Origin: Cognatilysobacter segetis
Lineage (GTDB): Bacteria; Pseudomonadota; Gammaproteobacteria; Xanthomonadales; Xanthomonadaceae
DNA: 58,545 nt
Direction: 5' to 3'
NCBI RefSeq assembly: GCF_004359965.1
Contig: NZ_SMRQ01000005.1
Location: forward strand, 1 to 58,545
Below are positions 46,329-56,238 of this stretch, one piece after another (within the stretch, counting starts at the first letter, position 1; every line of letters begins with the position of its first letter). The translations under genes were made by a program, and so were the position numbers. The notes beneath the pieces were generated by a model that did not search any database, had not been told where the DNA came from, and saw only the letters and a program-made list of their open reading frames with translations.

Positions 46329-46463
46329 CTCGATGGAGGGCTCGCCACGTCCGTGCGGCCGGGCGCGGCGCCCGTTTGGAGCGGCATTGTCGCCGATAGT
46401 TCCGGCAGCGGCCGATGTCCGTGACGGGACGGCGCGGTGTGGCGGCGCGCGGCCGGCCGCGGC

Positions 46464-47378
46464 TTATTCGTCGCGGGGGCCGCGCAGGCGCTCGAGCACG
46501 CCGTCGAGCGATTCGAGGTCGCTGTAATGGATGACCAGCCGGCCCTTGTTGCCGCGCCCGTTCAGCACGCTCACCTTGGTGCCCAGCGTCTCGGCGAGCT
46601 CGCGCTCCAGCGCCACGATGTCGGCCTGCGGCTTGGCCTTGGCGGCGCGCGCCTTGGCCGTGCCGGGCACCTGGCCGGCCATCAGCTGCTGCACGCGGTG
46701 CTCGACCTCGCGCACCGACCAGCCCAGCTCCGCCGCCTGCTTGGCCAGCGCGACCGCGGCCTGCGGCTGCAGCGGCAGCAGCGCACGCGCATGGCCCATC
46801 TCGATCGCGCGCGTCTCCACGAGCACGCGGATCTCGGGCGGCAGCTCCAGCAGGCGCAGCAGGTTCGACACCGCCGCGCGCGAGCGGCCCACGGCCTCGG
46901 CGGCCTGCGCATGGGTGAGGTCGAATTCGTCGATCAGGCGCTGCAGCGCCTGCGCCTCTTCCAGCGGATTGAGGTCCTCGCGCTGGATGTTCTCGATCAG
47001 CGCCATCGCGACCACGGTGCGGTCGTCGACCTCGCGCACCACCACCGGGATCTCCGGCAGCCCCGCGAGCTTGGACGCGCGCCAGCGGCGCTCGCCGGCG
47101 ATGATCTCGTAGGTCTTGCCGCCGTGGTCGCGGATCTCGCGCACCACGATCGGCTGGATCACGCCCTGCGCGCGGATCGACTCGGCCAGTTCGGCGAGCT
47201 TGGCCTCGTCCCAGTGCCGGCGCGGCTGGTACTTGCCCGCCACCAGAGCGTCGACCGGCAGCTGGCGCAGCGTGTCGCCGGGCTGCGCCTCGACGATCTG
47301 CGGCGCTTCCGCGGCGGCCTTCGGGCCGAGCAGCGCTTCCAGTCCGCGACCGAGGCCGCGCTTCTTCGCCGTGCTCAT
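46464..47378 (-). CDS. parB: Chromosome partitioning protein ParB
   Basis: This 304-residue protein has the N-terminal box LGRGLEALLG, the CTP-binding segment YQPRRHWDEAKLAELAESIRAQGV, with GERRWRASKLAG, and the helix-turn-helix LTHAQAAEAVGRSRAAVSNLLRL that binds parS. A C-terminal dimerisation region ends at LERLRG. It loads on parS near the origin and works with ParA in segregation. It overlaps parA by 4 bp. No parS site was noticed inside the window. Confidence 0.96.
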   Translation of the reverse strand: MSTAKKRGLGRGLEALLGPKAAAEAPQIVEAQPGDTLRQLPVDALVAGKYQPRRHWDEAKLAELAESIRAQGVIQPIVVREIRDHGGKTYEIIAGERRWRASKLAGLPEIPVVVREVDDRTVVAMALIENIQREDLNPLEEAQALQRLIDEFDLTHAQAAEAVGRSRAAVSNLLRLLELPPEIRVLVETRAIEMGHARALLPLQPQAAVALAKQAAELGWSVREVEHRVQQLMAGQVPGTAKARAAKAKPQADIVALERELAETLGTKVSVLNGRGNKGRLVIHYSDLESLDGVLERLRGPRDE

Positions 47379-48175
47379 GCCGCGGCCTCCTTCTTCTTCG
47401 CCGCCTGTTCGCGTTCGCGGGTACGCCGCACGACCTCACCCGCGAGGCCCAGGTACGCCACGCCGCCGCGGCTCGCGCGGTCGTAGCCGACGATCGACTG
47501 GCCGTGGCTCGGCGCCTCGGCCAGGCGCACGTTGCGCGGCACGATGGTGCGGAAGACCTTGTCGCCGAAATGGTTGATGAGTTCGGCCGACACCGCGTTG
47601 GCGAGGTTGTTGCGCACGTCGAACATGGTGCGCAGCACGCCCTCGATCTCGAGGCCCGGATTGAGCCGCGCGCGGATGGCCTCGATCGTCTCGACCAGCG
47701 CGCTGATGCCTTCGAGCGCGTAGTACTCGCACTGCATCGGCACGATCACCGAATCCGCCGCGGTCAGCGCGTTCAGCGTGAGCAGCGAGAGCGCGGGCGG
47801 GCAGTCGATCAGGATGAAGTCGTAGTCGGCGCGCAGCGGCTCGAGCACGGCCTTGAGCTGCTGCTCGCGATCGCTGCGGTCCATGAGCTGGATCTCGGCG
47901 GCAGTCAGGTCGATGTTGCCGGGCAGCAGGTCGAAGTCCTCGGCGGTGCGCACGATGGCGCTCTTCGCGTCGGCCTCGCCCAGCAGCACCTCGGTGATCG
48001 ACGCCTCGATCGCGCGCTTGTCCACGCCCGAGCCCATCGTCGCGTTGCCCTGCGGGTCGAGGTCGACCAGCAGCACCTTCTGCGGCGCGCGGGCGAGCCC
48101 GGCGGCGAGGTTCACGGCCGTGGTCGTCTTGCCGACGCCGCCTTTCTGGTTGGCGATCGCGATGATGCGGGCCAT
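47375..48175 (-). CDS. parA: Chromosome partitioning ATPase ParA
   Basis: [19 protein letters not shown] at 48175 gives 266 residues with the deviant Walker A motif KGGVGKTT, Walker A' and [12 protein letters not shown] (Walker B). It is a Soj-type ATPase without the N-terminal DNA-binding domain of plasmid ParA proteins, as expected for a chromosomal copy. AGGGGAA lies upstream. Extension of the frame to 48289 has no support. It is divergent from rsmG, a gene usually beside parAB near the origin, which suggests that this part of the window is origin-proximal. Confidence 0.96.
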   Translation of the reverse strand: MARIIAIANQKGGVGKTTTAVNLAAGLARAPQKVLLVDLDPQGNATMGSGVDKRAIEASITEVLLGEADAKSAIVRTAEDFDLLPGNIDLTAAEIQLMDRSDREQQLKAVLEPLRADYDFILIDCPPALSLLTLNALTAADSVIVPMQCEYYALEGISALVETIEAIRARLNPGLEIEGVLRTMFDVRNNLANAVSAELINHFGDKVFRTIVPRNVRLAEAPSHGQSIVGYDRASRGGVAYLGLAGEVVRRTREREQAAKKKEAAA

Positions 48176-48321
48176 TCGGCTCGTTCCCCTGGATGCGACT
48201 GGGTGGACTGCAGAGTCGGACACGCGGCCGACGCCGGAGCGCCGGTCGATCGGGGCGGTCCGGACCGGCAAGGATAACCGCGCGGGCACCGCACCATGCG
48301 GGTCGGGACCGCGCCGCCCGT

Positions 48322-48327
48322 CATACT
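48322..48327 (+). promoter_or_regulatory. -10 box of an apparently leaderless transcript (rsmG)
   Basis: CATACT is followed by exactly six bases and the rsmG ATG at 48334. No ribosome-binding site fits between them. Confidence 0.45.
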
Positions 48328-48333
48328 GTCGCG

Positions 48334-48993
48334 ATGGCGACCGACCTGCCCCCCGACCTTCGGCCGATGCTCGAGTCCGGCCTGACCGCGCTCGGGCTCG
48401 ACACCGCGCACGCCCCGCGGCTGCTGGCCTACCTGGCGCTGCTGGTGCGCTGGAATGCGACCTACAACCTCACGGCGATCCGCCACCCGCGCGAGATGGT
48501 GGCCAAGCACCTGCTCGACTCGCTGGCGATGCATCCGTTCGTCGACCCGCTGGTCGCCTCGGGCGGCGCGCTGGCCGACCTCGGCACCGGCGCCGGCCTG
48601 CCCGGCATCCCGCTGGCGATCGTCAAGCCGGGCCTGCGGGTCACGCTGGTCGAGAGCGCCGGCAAGAAGGCGCGCTTCATGCGCCAGGCGATCCGCGAAC
48701 TCGGGCTGGCTGATGCGCGCGTGGCCGAGTCGCGCATCGAGGCGCTCGACGAGCCGGGCGCCTACGCCGCGATCACCGCGCGGGCGCTGGCGACGATCCC
48801 GCTGATCCTCGAGCTCGGCGGCCACCTGCTGGCGCCGGACGGGGTGCTGCTCGCCATGAAGGGCGTCCATCCCGCCGACGAGCTGGCGCAGCTGCCGCCC
48901 GGCTGGGCGCTGCGCGAAAGCCATGCGCTGACGGTGCCGGGGCTCGACGCCGAACGGCATCTGGTGGTGGTCGGGCGAGCGCAGGCCGGCTAG
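48334..48993 (+). CDS. rsmG: 16S rRNA m7G527 methyltransferase RsmG (GidB)
   Basis: This 219-residue protein has the SAM-binding motif [17 protein letters not shown] and the upstream [21 protein letters not shown] that defines the family, plus a late [13 protein letters not shown] strand. It methylates G527 of 16S rRNA. The stop shares the palindrome CTAG with the convergent PPTase gene. Confidence 0.96.
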   Translation: MATDLPPDLRPMLESGLTALGLDTAHAPRLLAYLALLVRWNATYNLTAIRHPREMVAKHLLDSLAMHPFVDPLVASGGALADLGTGAGLPGIPLAIVKPGLRVTLVESAGKKARFMRQAIRELGLADARVAESRIEALDEPGAYAAITARALATIPLILELGGHLLAPDGVLLAMKGVHPADELAQLPPGWALRESHALTVPGLDAERHLVVVGRAQAG

Positions 48994-49592
48994 GGCAGCG
49001 CGGCGCGGTCGCACCAGGCCAGCATGCCGACGAGGCCGTCGGCCGGCACCGCCTCGATGGTCCAGGCCGCGGGCCGGCCCAGCGTCGCATCGGCCGCTAC
49101 CAGCCGCGGGGTCGACGCCAGTCCCTCGAAGCGCAGCCGGTCGAGCCCGAACGCGAGCCCGCGTCCATGCGCCTTCAGCACCGCCTCCTTGGCGCACCAC
49201 AGCCGCAGGAAGGCCGGCTCGCGGGCCGGTTCGGGCAGCGCCGCCAGGGCCTCGGCCTCGGCCGGCGTGAAGAAGCGGCGGGCGAGTTCCACCGCCCGGG
49301 GCCGGGCGCGCGGCCGCTCGATGTCGATGCCCACCCGCAGCCCGACGCCGAGCGCGATCGCCAGCCGTCCGCCGCTGTGGCTCCAGTTGCAGTCCCAGTC
49401 GCTGTCGCGGTCGTCGACCTGCAGCGTCGGACGGCCGTGGGGCGCGCGCGCGAAGCCGATCCGCGCCGGCGCCAGGCCCAGGGCCGACGCCAGCCAGTCG
49501 CGGGCCAGCGCCTCGGCCGGCACGCCCGCCGGATGCGGCAGGACGGCGACCTCGACCGGGCCGGAGGAGCGGGCGCTGGGGGCGTGGGGCAT
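48990..49592 (-). CDS. 4'-phosphopantetheinyl transferase (Sfp/HetI-like)
   Basis: [11 protein letters not shown] at 49592 gives 200 residues. The family core is present: NWSHSGG, GIDIE and [15 protein letters not shown], with magnesium and CoA ligands in the last two. It transfers phosphopantetheine from CoA to carrier proteins. Lying divergently from an AMP-ligase gene, it resembles the edge of an aryl-polyene (xanthomonadin-like) or NRPS/PKS cluster, but no carrier protein or synthase is within the window. Starts upstream of 49592 run into the intergenic region. Confidence 0.9.
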   Translation of the reverse strand: MPHAPSARSSGPVEVAVLPHPAGVPAEALARDWLASALGLAPARIGFARAPHGRPTLQVDDRDSDWDCNWSHSGGRLAIALGVGLRVGIDIERPRARPRAVELARRFFTPAEAEALAALPEPAREPAFLRLWCAKEAVLKAHGRGLAFGLDRLRFEGLASTPRLVAADATLGRPAAWTIEAVPADGLVGMLAWCDRAALP

Positions 49593-49656
49593 GGCGGCTG
49601 ACCGGGCAGGTCCCGCAGCGTAAAGTACGGGCGGGGAATCGCGGTGGGTCCTGCGC

Positions 49657-51024
49657 ATGTCGGCGGTGGTGGAAACGGGTCTGGAAGCGGTGCCGCGCCG
49701 GCAGGCGCTGGCCACCGGTGCGCCGACGCGCATCGTCGCGTGGGAGCGGGGCGTCGCCATCACCCGCGAGGTCTTCGAGCGCCACGTGCGCGCCGTCGCC
49801 GCCGCGCTGCCGCCGGCCGCGTACGCCGTGAACCTCTGCGAGGACCGCTACCGCTTCATCGTCGTGCTGGCGGCCGCCGCCGCGCGCGGACAGGTGACGC
49901 TGCTGCCGCCCTCGCGTGCGCCGGCCGTGGTCGACGCCGTGCTCGCCGAGCACCCCGACGCGGTCTGCATCGGCGACGGCGACCTGCTGCCGGCGCCGCC
50001 CGCGTTCTGGCGACTGCCCGACACGCTTGGCGAACGCGACGGCGCGCCGCTGGAGATCGACGCCGATGCCGCGCTGCTGATCGGCTTCACCTCCGGCAGC
50101 ACCGGGCGCCCCACGGCCAACCGCAAGACGCTGGCGAGCTTCGTCACCAGCACCGCGCAGAACGTCGCGGCGATGGCCGGGCTACTGGCCGACGACGCGA
50201 CCACGCCGGTGGTGGCCACCGTGCCGCCGCAGCACATGTACGGCATCGAGACGTCGGTGATGCTGCCGCTGCTGGCCGACGTGGCCGTGCACGCCGCGCG
50301 CCCGTTCTTCCCGCAGGACGTCGCGCGCGCCGTCGCCGACTGTCCGCGGCCGGCGTTGCTGGTCAGCACGCCCGTCCACCTGCGCGCGCTGGTGCAGGCG
50401 CGCGACGACGACCGGACCTTCGCGATGCCGCCGCTGGCGGGCATCGTCTCGGCCACCGCGCCGCTGCCGCGCGAACTCGCGCAGTCGGCCGAAGTCGCGT
50501 TCGGCTGCGAGGTGCGCGAGATGTTCGGCTCGACCGAGACCTGCATCGTCGCGCGCCGCCGCACGGCGATCGACGAGGCCTGGACGCTGCTGCCGGGCGT
50601 GCGTCTGTCGCCGCAGCCGGACGGCACGCTCGTCGATGCGCCGCACCTCGCCGTCCCGGTGACGCTCGCCGACATCGTGGAGCTGCTGCCGGACGGGCGC
50701 TTCCGCCTGTGCGGCCGCAATGCCGACCTGCTCGAGATCGCCGGCAAGCGCGCCTCGCTCGGCGACCTCACGCGCAAGCTGCTAGCGGTGCCCGGCGTGG
50801 TCGACGGCGTGGTCGTGCAGCTCGATGCCGAAGCCAACGGCGTGCGTCGCATCGCGGCGCTCGCCGTGGCGCCGACGTTGTCGCCCGAGGCCATCCTGCA
50901 GGCCTTGCGCACGCAGATGGATCCGGTGTTCCTGCCGCGTCGACTGCGTTGCGTCGCATCATTGCCGCGCAACGAAACGGGCAAGCTTCCGCGCGACCAG
51001 GTACTGGCACTGTTGCAGGGATGA
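49657..51024 (+). CDS. AMP-dependent ligase, aryl-polyene/pigment type
   Basis: This 455-residue adenylating enzyme is shorter than Acs. Motifs include IGFTSGSTGRPTANRKT (P-loop), REMFGSTETCIVARR, and a C-terminal LPRNETGKLPR with the catalytic Lys. The compact length and pairing with a PPTase fit the acyl-CoA/ACP ligases of xanthomonadin or aryl-polyene clusters, which load an aromatic acid on a carrier protein. Substrate unproven. No other cluster genes follow. Confidence 0.83.
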   Translation: MSAVVETGLEAVPRRQALATGAPTRIVAWERGVAITREVFERHVRAVAAALPPAAYAVNLCEDRYRFIVVLAAAAARGQVTLLPPSRAPAVVDAVLAEHPDAVCIGDGDLLPAPPAFWRLPDTLGERDGAPLEIDADAALLIGFTSGSTGRPTANRKTLASFVTSTAQNVAAMAGLLADDATTPVVATVPPQHMYGIETSVMLPLLADVAVHAARPFFPQDVARAVADCPRPALLVSTPVHLRALVQARDDDRTFAMPPLAGIVSATAPLPRELAQSAEVAFGCEVREMFGSTETCIVARRRTAIDEAWTLLPGVRLSPQPDGTLVDAPHLAVPVTLADIVELLPDGRFRLCGRNADLLEIAGKRASLGDLTRKLLAVPGVVDGVVVQLDAEANGVRRIAALAVAPTLSPEAILQALRTQMDPVFLPRRLRCVASLPRNETGKLPRDQVLALLQG

Positions 51025-51184
51025 TGCGCTCGCGCGTGCTTCACGCATCGCCCACAACTGCCGGATGAACGGTGCGGGAAAGCGGCTGTATTCATACACA
51101 GCCGTCACGACGTGCTTTCCAGACTGAGCTCGCCCCCAAACGCAGGGGTGCCGAATTCACCCTCTGACTGGAAAGGAGAAAACC

Positions 51185-51457
51185 ATGGGCTTCATCATTT
51201 GGCTGATCGTCGGCGGCATCATCGGTTGGGTCGCCAGCATGATCATGAAAACCGACGCTCAGCAGGGCGCGCTCATGAACATCGTCGTCGGCATCGTCGG
51301 CGCGGTCCTCGGTGGTTGGCTGGGTGGCATGCTCCTCGGCGACGGCGGCAGCATCAACAGCGGTGACTTCTCGCTGTCGGGCCTGCTGATGTCGCTGCTG
51401 GGCGCCGTCGTCCTGCTCGCCATCGTGAACATGTTCCGCCGTGGCCGCGTGCGCTAA
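51185..51457 (+). CDS. GlsB/YeaQ/YmgE family small membrane protein
   Basis: This 90-residue protein is preceded by AAAGGAGAAAACC. It has three glycine-rich helices: IIWLIVGGIIGWVASMIMK, MNIVVGIVGAVLGGWLGG and LLMSLLGAVVLLAIVNMF. This is the transglycosylase-associated/YeaQ family of inner-membrane proteins linked to stress in other bacteria; biochemical function is unknown. A strong bidirectional terminator follows. The 160-bp gap upstream is less GC-rich and probably holds its own promoter. Confidence 0.93.
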   Translation: MGFIIWLIVGGIIGWVASMIMKTDAQQGALMNIVVGIVGAVLGGWLGGMLLGDGGSINSGDFSLSGLLMSLLGAVVLLAIVNMFRRGRVR

Positions 51458-51478
51458 TCGCAGGCTGATGCTTCGATG

Positions 51479-51506
51479 AAAAAGGCCCGGTTCCCCGGGC
51501 CTTTTT
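51479..51506. terminator. Bidirectional terminator between the YeaQ-like gene and xthA
   Basis: GGCCCGG (51484-51490) pairs with CCGGGCC (51495-51501) around TTCC, with five A before and five T after. It serves both convergent genes. Confidence 0.92.
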
Positions 51507-51518
51507 CATTTGCGCCGT

Positions 51519-52316
51519 TCACCCACCGGCGGGTGCGAGGTGCACCCAGGCCGGCGCGTGGTCGCTCGGCCGCTCCCACAACCGCGGCTCCTTGTCGACA
51601 CCGGCCGCGACACAGTGCGGACGCAAGGCTTCGGAGACGAGCGTCAGGTCGATGCGCAGGCCGAGGTTGCGGCGCAGCGCGAACTGGCGGTAATCCCACC
51701 AGCTGACCATGCGTTCGTCCGGGTTCAACGCGCGGAACGCATCGTGCAGCCCGAGCGCCAGCAGCCGGTCCAGCGCATCGCGCTCGGCGCGCGAGGTCAG
51801 GATGTGGTCCTCGTTCCACTGCACCGGATCGTGCACGTCGCGCTCGTCAGGCGCGATGTTGAAATCGCCCAGCAGCACCAGGCGGGGATGCCGGCGCAAC
51901 TCATCCTCCAGCCAGCGGTGCAGCGCGTCGAGCCAGCGCAGCTTGTAGGCGTACTTGTCGCTGCCGACCGCCTGCCCGTTCACGACGTAGACGTCGACGA
52001 TGCGCACGCCATTGACGGTCGCCGCGAGCACGCGCTTCTGCTCGTCCTCGAAGCCGGGGATGCCCGCCTGCACGTCGTCGATGACGCCGCCGCCCGGCGA
52101 ATCCATGCGCGCGAGGATCGCCACGCCGTTGTAGGTCTTCTGCCCGGAGAACACGCTGCGGTAGCCGGCGGCGGCGATCGCGGTGTCGGGAAAGCGCGCG
52201 TCCTCGAGCTTGGTCTCCTGCAGCGCGACCACGTCGGGACGGGCGGCGGCGAGCCACTGCTCCAGGTGCGGCAGGCGCACGTTCAGTGAGTTGACGTTCC
52301 AGCTGGCGATCTTCAT
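51519..52316 (-). CDS. xthA: Exodeoxyribonuclease III (AP endonuclease)
   Basis: This 265-residue protein begins [18 protein letters not shown], with LQETKLED (catalytic Glu), [13 protein letters not shown] (Asp/Asn of the active site) and a final PSDHAPAW (catalytic His). It nicks abasic sites and degrades 3' ends in base-excision repair. The xthA/exoA forms cannot be separated by eye; the length fits XthA. It is transcribed away from ltaE with a short shared promoter gap. Confidence 0.95.
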   Translation of the reverse strand: MKIASWNVNSLNVRLPHLEQWLAAARPDVVALQETKLEDARFPDTAIAAAGYRSVFSGQKTYNGVAILARMDSPGGGVIDDVQAGIPGFEDEQKRVLAATVNGVRIVDVYVVNGQAVGSDKYAYKLRWLDALHRWLEDELRRHPRLVLLGDFNIAPDERDVHDPVQWNEDHILTSRAERDALDRLLALGLHDAFRALNPDERMVSWWDYRQFALRRNLGLRIDLTLVSEALRPHCVAAGVDKEPRLWERPSDHAPAWVHLAPAGG

Positions 52317-52373
52317 GACGGGAGTCTAGCCGCAGGGCGCGCATGCGCTGGCATCATCGCGCCTCGCCTCCCG

Positions 52374-53396
<1,023 letters not shown>

Positions 53397-53429
53397 CGCC
53401 GGCGCCGTACGACCGGGCGCGTTGCGGCG

Positions 53430-54827
53430 CTAGCGCGCCAGCCAGCGGATCACGCGGTCGAGCCGCCGGTACGGCGGCCGCAGCTGGTCGGTCACCGCGA
53501 AGCGTCGCTGCTGGAACACCGGCAGCAGCTTGCTGAAGGTGTCGAAGCCCGCCTTGCCGTGGATCGCGCCCATGCCGCTCGGGCCGATCCCGCCGAACGG
53601 TAGACCTTGGGCACCGAAGTGCAGCAGCGTGTCGTTGACGGTGACGCCGCCGGCGAGCGTGCCGTCGACCAGCCGGTCGACGTTCGCGCGCGCATGGCTG
53701 AAGGGATACATCGCCAGCGGGCGTTCGAGCGTGGCGATGTGCGCGATCGCGTGGTCGAGCGTGTCGTAGGCCAGCACCGGCAGGATCGGCCCGAAGATCT
53801 CGTCCTGCATCACGCGCAGTGTGTCCGGCGGATCGAGCACGAGCATCGGTGGCAGCAGTCGCGTGGCCGCGTCGCCGTCGCCGAACGGCGCGATCACCGT
53901 CGCGCCCGCGGCGCGCGCTTCGGCGATGTAACCGGAAAGCCGCGCGAACTGCGCGTCGTTGATGATGCGGGTGTAGTCGGGGTTGTCCGCGATGTCGCCG
54001 TAGCGCTCGCGCAACTGCGAAACGAGCGCCTCGACGAACGCGTCGCGACGCGGGCGGTCGACCAGCGCGTAATCGACGCCGATGCAGGTCTGGCCCGCGT
54101 TGAACCACTTGCCGGTGGCGATGCGCGCGGCCGCCGTGTCGAGCTCGTAATCGGGGCAGACGATCGCCGGCGCCTTGCCGCCGAGCTCGAGCGTGACCGG
54201 CGTGAGGTTCGGCGCCGCTGCGGCCATCACCTTGCGGCCGACCGCGGTGGAGCCGGTGAACAGCAGGTGGTCGAACGGCAGCGACGCGAACGCGGCGCCG
54301 ACGTCCGCGCCGCCGAGCGCGACCGCCACGCGCTCGGGCGGGAACACGTCGGCCAGCAGATCGCGCAGCCACGCGCTGGTGCGCTGCGTGTGTTCCGACG
54401 GTTTCAGGTAGACGTGGTTGCCCGCCGCGATCGCGCTCACCAGCGGCACCAGCGCGAGGTTCACCGGGTAGTTCCACGGCGCGATCACGCCGACCACGCC
54501 GACCGGCATCGGCCGCACCTTCGCGCGCGCCGGCCACAGCCGCCAGCCGACCGCCGCGCGGCGCGGCCGCGACCACCGCCGCAGGTGCGCGAGCGCCTCG
54601 CCGATCTCCGCCAGCACGATCAGCGTTTCGGCAATCAGGTTCTCGTGCGTCGAGCGATGGCCGAAGTCGGCGCGGATCGCGGCGTCCATCTCCGGCTGCC
54701 GGGCGCGGAACGCATCACGCAGGCGGCGCAGGTCGGCGGCGCGCTGGGCGAGGTCGGGCTTGCGCGCGCGCCAGGCGGCCTGCAGGCGCGCATGCGTGGC
54801 GACCAGATCGGGATTCAGCGTGTTCAT
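53430..54827 (-). CDS. Aldehyde dehydrogenase, coniferyl-aldehyde dehydrogenase type
   Basis: MNTLNPDLVATHARL at 54827 gives 465 residues. Motifs are IAPWNYPVNLAL, the NAD-binding FTGSTAVGRKV, LELGGKAP (catalytic Glu) and GQTCIGVDY (catalytic Cys), followed by EIFGPILPV. The absence of a long N-terminal arm and the C-terminal PPYRRLDRVIRWL tail fit the class 3/CalB subfamily that oxidises medium-chain or aromatic aldehydes. A start at 54854 is possible but overlaps the divergent carbonic anhydrase promoter. Confidence 0.93.
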   Translation of the reverse strand: MNTLNPDLVATHARLQAAWRARKPDLAQRAADLRRLRDAFRARQPEMDAAIRADFGHRSTHENLIAETLIVLAEIGEALAHLRRWSRPRRAAVGWRLWPARAKVRPMPVGVVGVIAPWNYPVNLALVPLVSAIAAGNHVYLKPSEHTQRTSAWLRDLLADVFPPERVAVALGGADVGAAFASLPFDHLLFTGSTAVGRKVMAAAAPNLTPVTLELGGKAPAIVCPDYELDTAAARIATGKWFNAGQTCIGVDYALVDRPRRDAFVEALVSQLRERYGDIADNPDYTRIINDAQFARLSGYIAEARAAGATVIAPFGDGDAATRLLPPMLVLDPPDTLRVMQDEIFGPILPVLAYDTLDHAIAHIATLERPLAMYPFSHARANVDRLVDGTLAGGVTVNDTLLHFGAQGLPFGGIGPSGMGAIHGKAGFDTFSKLLPVFQQRRFAVTDQLRPPYRRLDRVIRWLAR

Positions 54828-54858
54828 GCGCGCGGCCGGGCCATCGAGGCGCACAGCC

Positions 54859-54864
54859 TACAAT
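54859..54864 (+). promoter_or_regulatory. -10 box of an apparently leaderless transcript (gamma-carbonic anhydrase)
   Basis: TACAAT, the best -10 match of the set, is followed by six bases and the ATG at 54871. Confidence 0.6.
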
Positions 54865-54870
54865 CCGTGC

Positions 54871-55407
54871 ATGGCGATCCGACCCTATCTCACCCATCTC
54901 CCGACCCTCGGCGCGCGCGCCTATGTCGACGACGCGGCCAACGTGATCGGCGACGTGGTGCTCGGCGACGACGTGTCCGTCTGGCCCGGCACGGTCATCC
55001 GCGGCGACGTCAACTTCATCCGCATCGGCGACCGCACCAACATCCAGGACGGCACCGTGGTGCACGTGAGCCACGACGGCCCGCACGCCAAGCTCGGCGG
55101 CTTCGCCACGCGCATCGGCAGCGACGTCACCATCGGCCACAAGGCCATCGTGCACGCCTGCACGATCGAGGACGCGGTGCTGATCGGCATGGGCGCGATC
55201 GTGCTCGACGGCGCGGTCGTGAAGCAGCACGGCTTCGTCGGCGCCGGCGCGGTGGTGCCGCCGGGCAAGGTGGTCGGCGAGCGCGAGCTGTGGCTCGGCA
55301 ACCCGGCGAAGAAGGTGCGCGTGCTGAGCGATGCGGAAGTCGAGGCGCTGTACTACTCGGCGCAGCACTACGTGCGACTCAAGGACGCCTACCTCGGCGC
55401 TGGCTGA
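54871..55407 (+). CDS. Gamma-carbonic anhydrase-like hexapeptide-repeat protein (YrdA type)
   Basis: This 178-residue protein is a left-handed beta-helix with hexapeptide repeats (VIGDVVLGDDVSVWPGTVIRGDVN and following) and the metal ligands in NIQDGTVVHVSH, IGHKAIVHAC. Members bind zinc or iron and are related to archaeal gamma-carbonic anhydrase, though the YrdA group often shows little activity. Cytoplasmic trimer by family. The transcript appears leaderless. Confidence 0.94.
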   Translation: MAIRPYLTHLPTLGARAYVDDAANVIGDVVLGDDVSVWPGTVIRGDVNFIRIGDRTNIQDGTVVHVSHDGPHAKLGGFATRIGSDVTIGHKAIVHACTIEDAVLIGMGAIVLDGAVVKQHGFVGAGAVVPPGKVVGERELWLGNPAKKVRVLSDAEVEALYYSAQHYVRLKDAYLGAG

Positions 55408-55551
55408 GGCGGGGCGCGGCCGCTACAGTCGCCACGGGGACGGACGGGGGACGCCGGATGACGCAGCAGGATGCGCGAGCCGCAGGGCGTGGCGCGGCAG
55501 GCGCCGCGGCCGCCGTGCGTCGCGCCTGATCCGCGTCCGTTGCCGCATCGC

Positions 55552-56238
55552 ATGGCGCTGGACACCCATCTCGACGTCGTGACGCCCGAAGGCGTCGCCC
55601 TGCACCTGCCGGTCGCGGGGCCGGTGCCGCGCGCGCTGGCCTGGTTGATCGACTTCGCGGTGCGGCTGGCGGTGCTGTTCGCCGCGGCGATGGTGCTCGG
55701 CCTGCTCGGCGGTGCCGGTGCGGGCGCGATGTCGGTGCTGATGTTCGCGCTGTTCTGGTTCTACCCGGTGTTGTTCGAAGTGGTGTTCGACGGCCGCACG
55801 CCGGGCAAGCGCGCACTCGGGCTCCGGGTGGTCGCCGCCGACGGCGCGCCGGTGGGCTGGCGCGCCTCCTTCACCCGCAACCTGCTGCGCAGCGTCGACA
55901 TGCTGCCGTTCGGCTATGCGACCGGGCTGGTCGCCTGCCTGGCCGATCCCGCCGCGCGCCGGCTCGGCGACATGGTGGCGCGCACGCTCGTGGTGCACGT
56001 GGCCGACGCACCCGACGCGGCGTCCGCGCCGCACGTGCCCGCGCAGCCGCCGCGCACGCCGCTGCAGCCGGCCGAACAGTCGGCGGTCGTCGCCTTCGCG
56101 GAGCGCGCGCCGCGGCTGGGCGATGCGCGCCGCGACGAACTCGCCGACCTCGCCTCGCCGCTGGTGCAGGCGCACGGCGCGCAGGCCGCCGCGCGGCTCT
56201 ACGCCATCGCGGCCTGGCTGCTCGGGCGACGCGCATGA
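55552..56238 (+). CDS. RDD family membrane protein
   Basis: MALDTHLDVVTPEGVAL at 55552 gives 228 residues. The RDD pattern is seen: RALAWLIDFAVRL (Arg and Asp in helix 1), FDGRTPGKRALGLRVV before helix 3 and DPAARRLGDMVARTLVV after it. RDD proteins are three-helix membrane proteins, some acting in ion exchange. It overlaps the next gene in ATGA. A TACAGT box about 130 bp upstream may drive the operon; the gap also holds an unsupported 23-codon frame. Confidence 0.9.
   Translation: MALDTHLDVVTPEGVALHLPVAGPVPRALAWLIDFAVRLAVLFAAAMVLGLLGGAGAGAMSVLMFALFWFYPVLFEVVFDGRTPGKRALGLRVVAADGAPVGWRASFTRNLLRSVDMLPFGYATGLVACLADPAARRLGDMVARTLVVHVADAPDAASAPHVPAQPPRTPLQPAEQSAVVAFAERAPRLGDARRDELADLASPLVQAHGAQAAARLYAIAAWLLGRRA

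Noticed and set aside
46464-48333. parS site (TGTTTCACGTGAAACA-like) near parAB
   Set aside because: None was noticed around parAB; the ACGTG at 12908 belongs to the Clp-like site and does not fit parS.
55458-55529. 23-codon frame upstream of the RDD gene
   Set aside because: Alanine/arginine-rich with no ribosome site that distinguishes it from chance.
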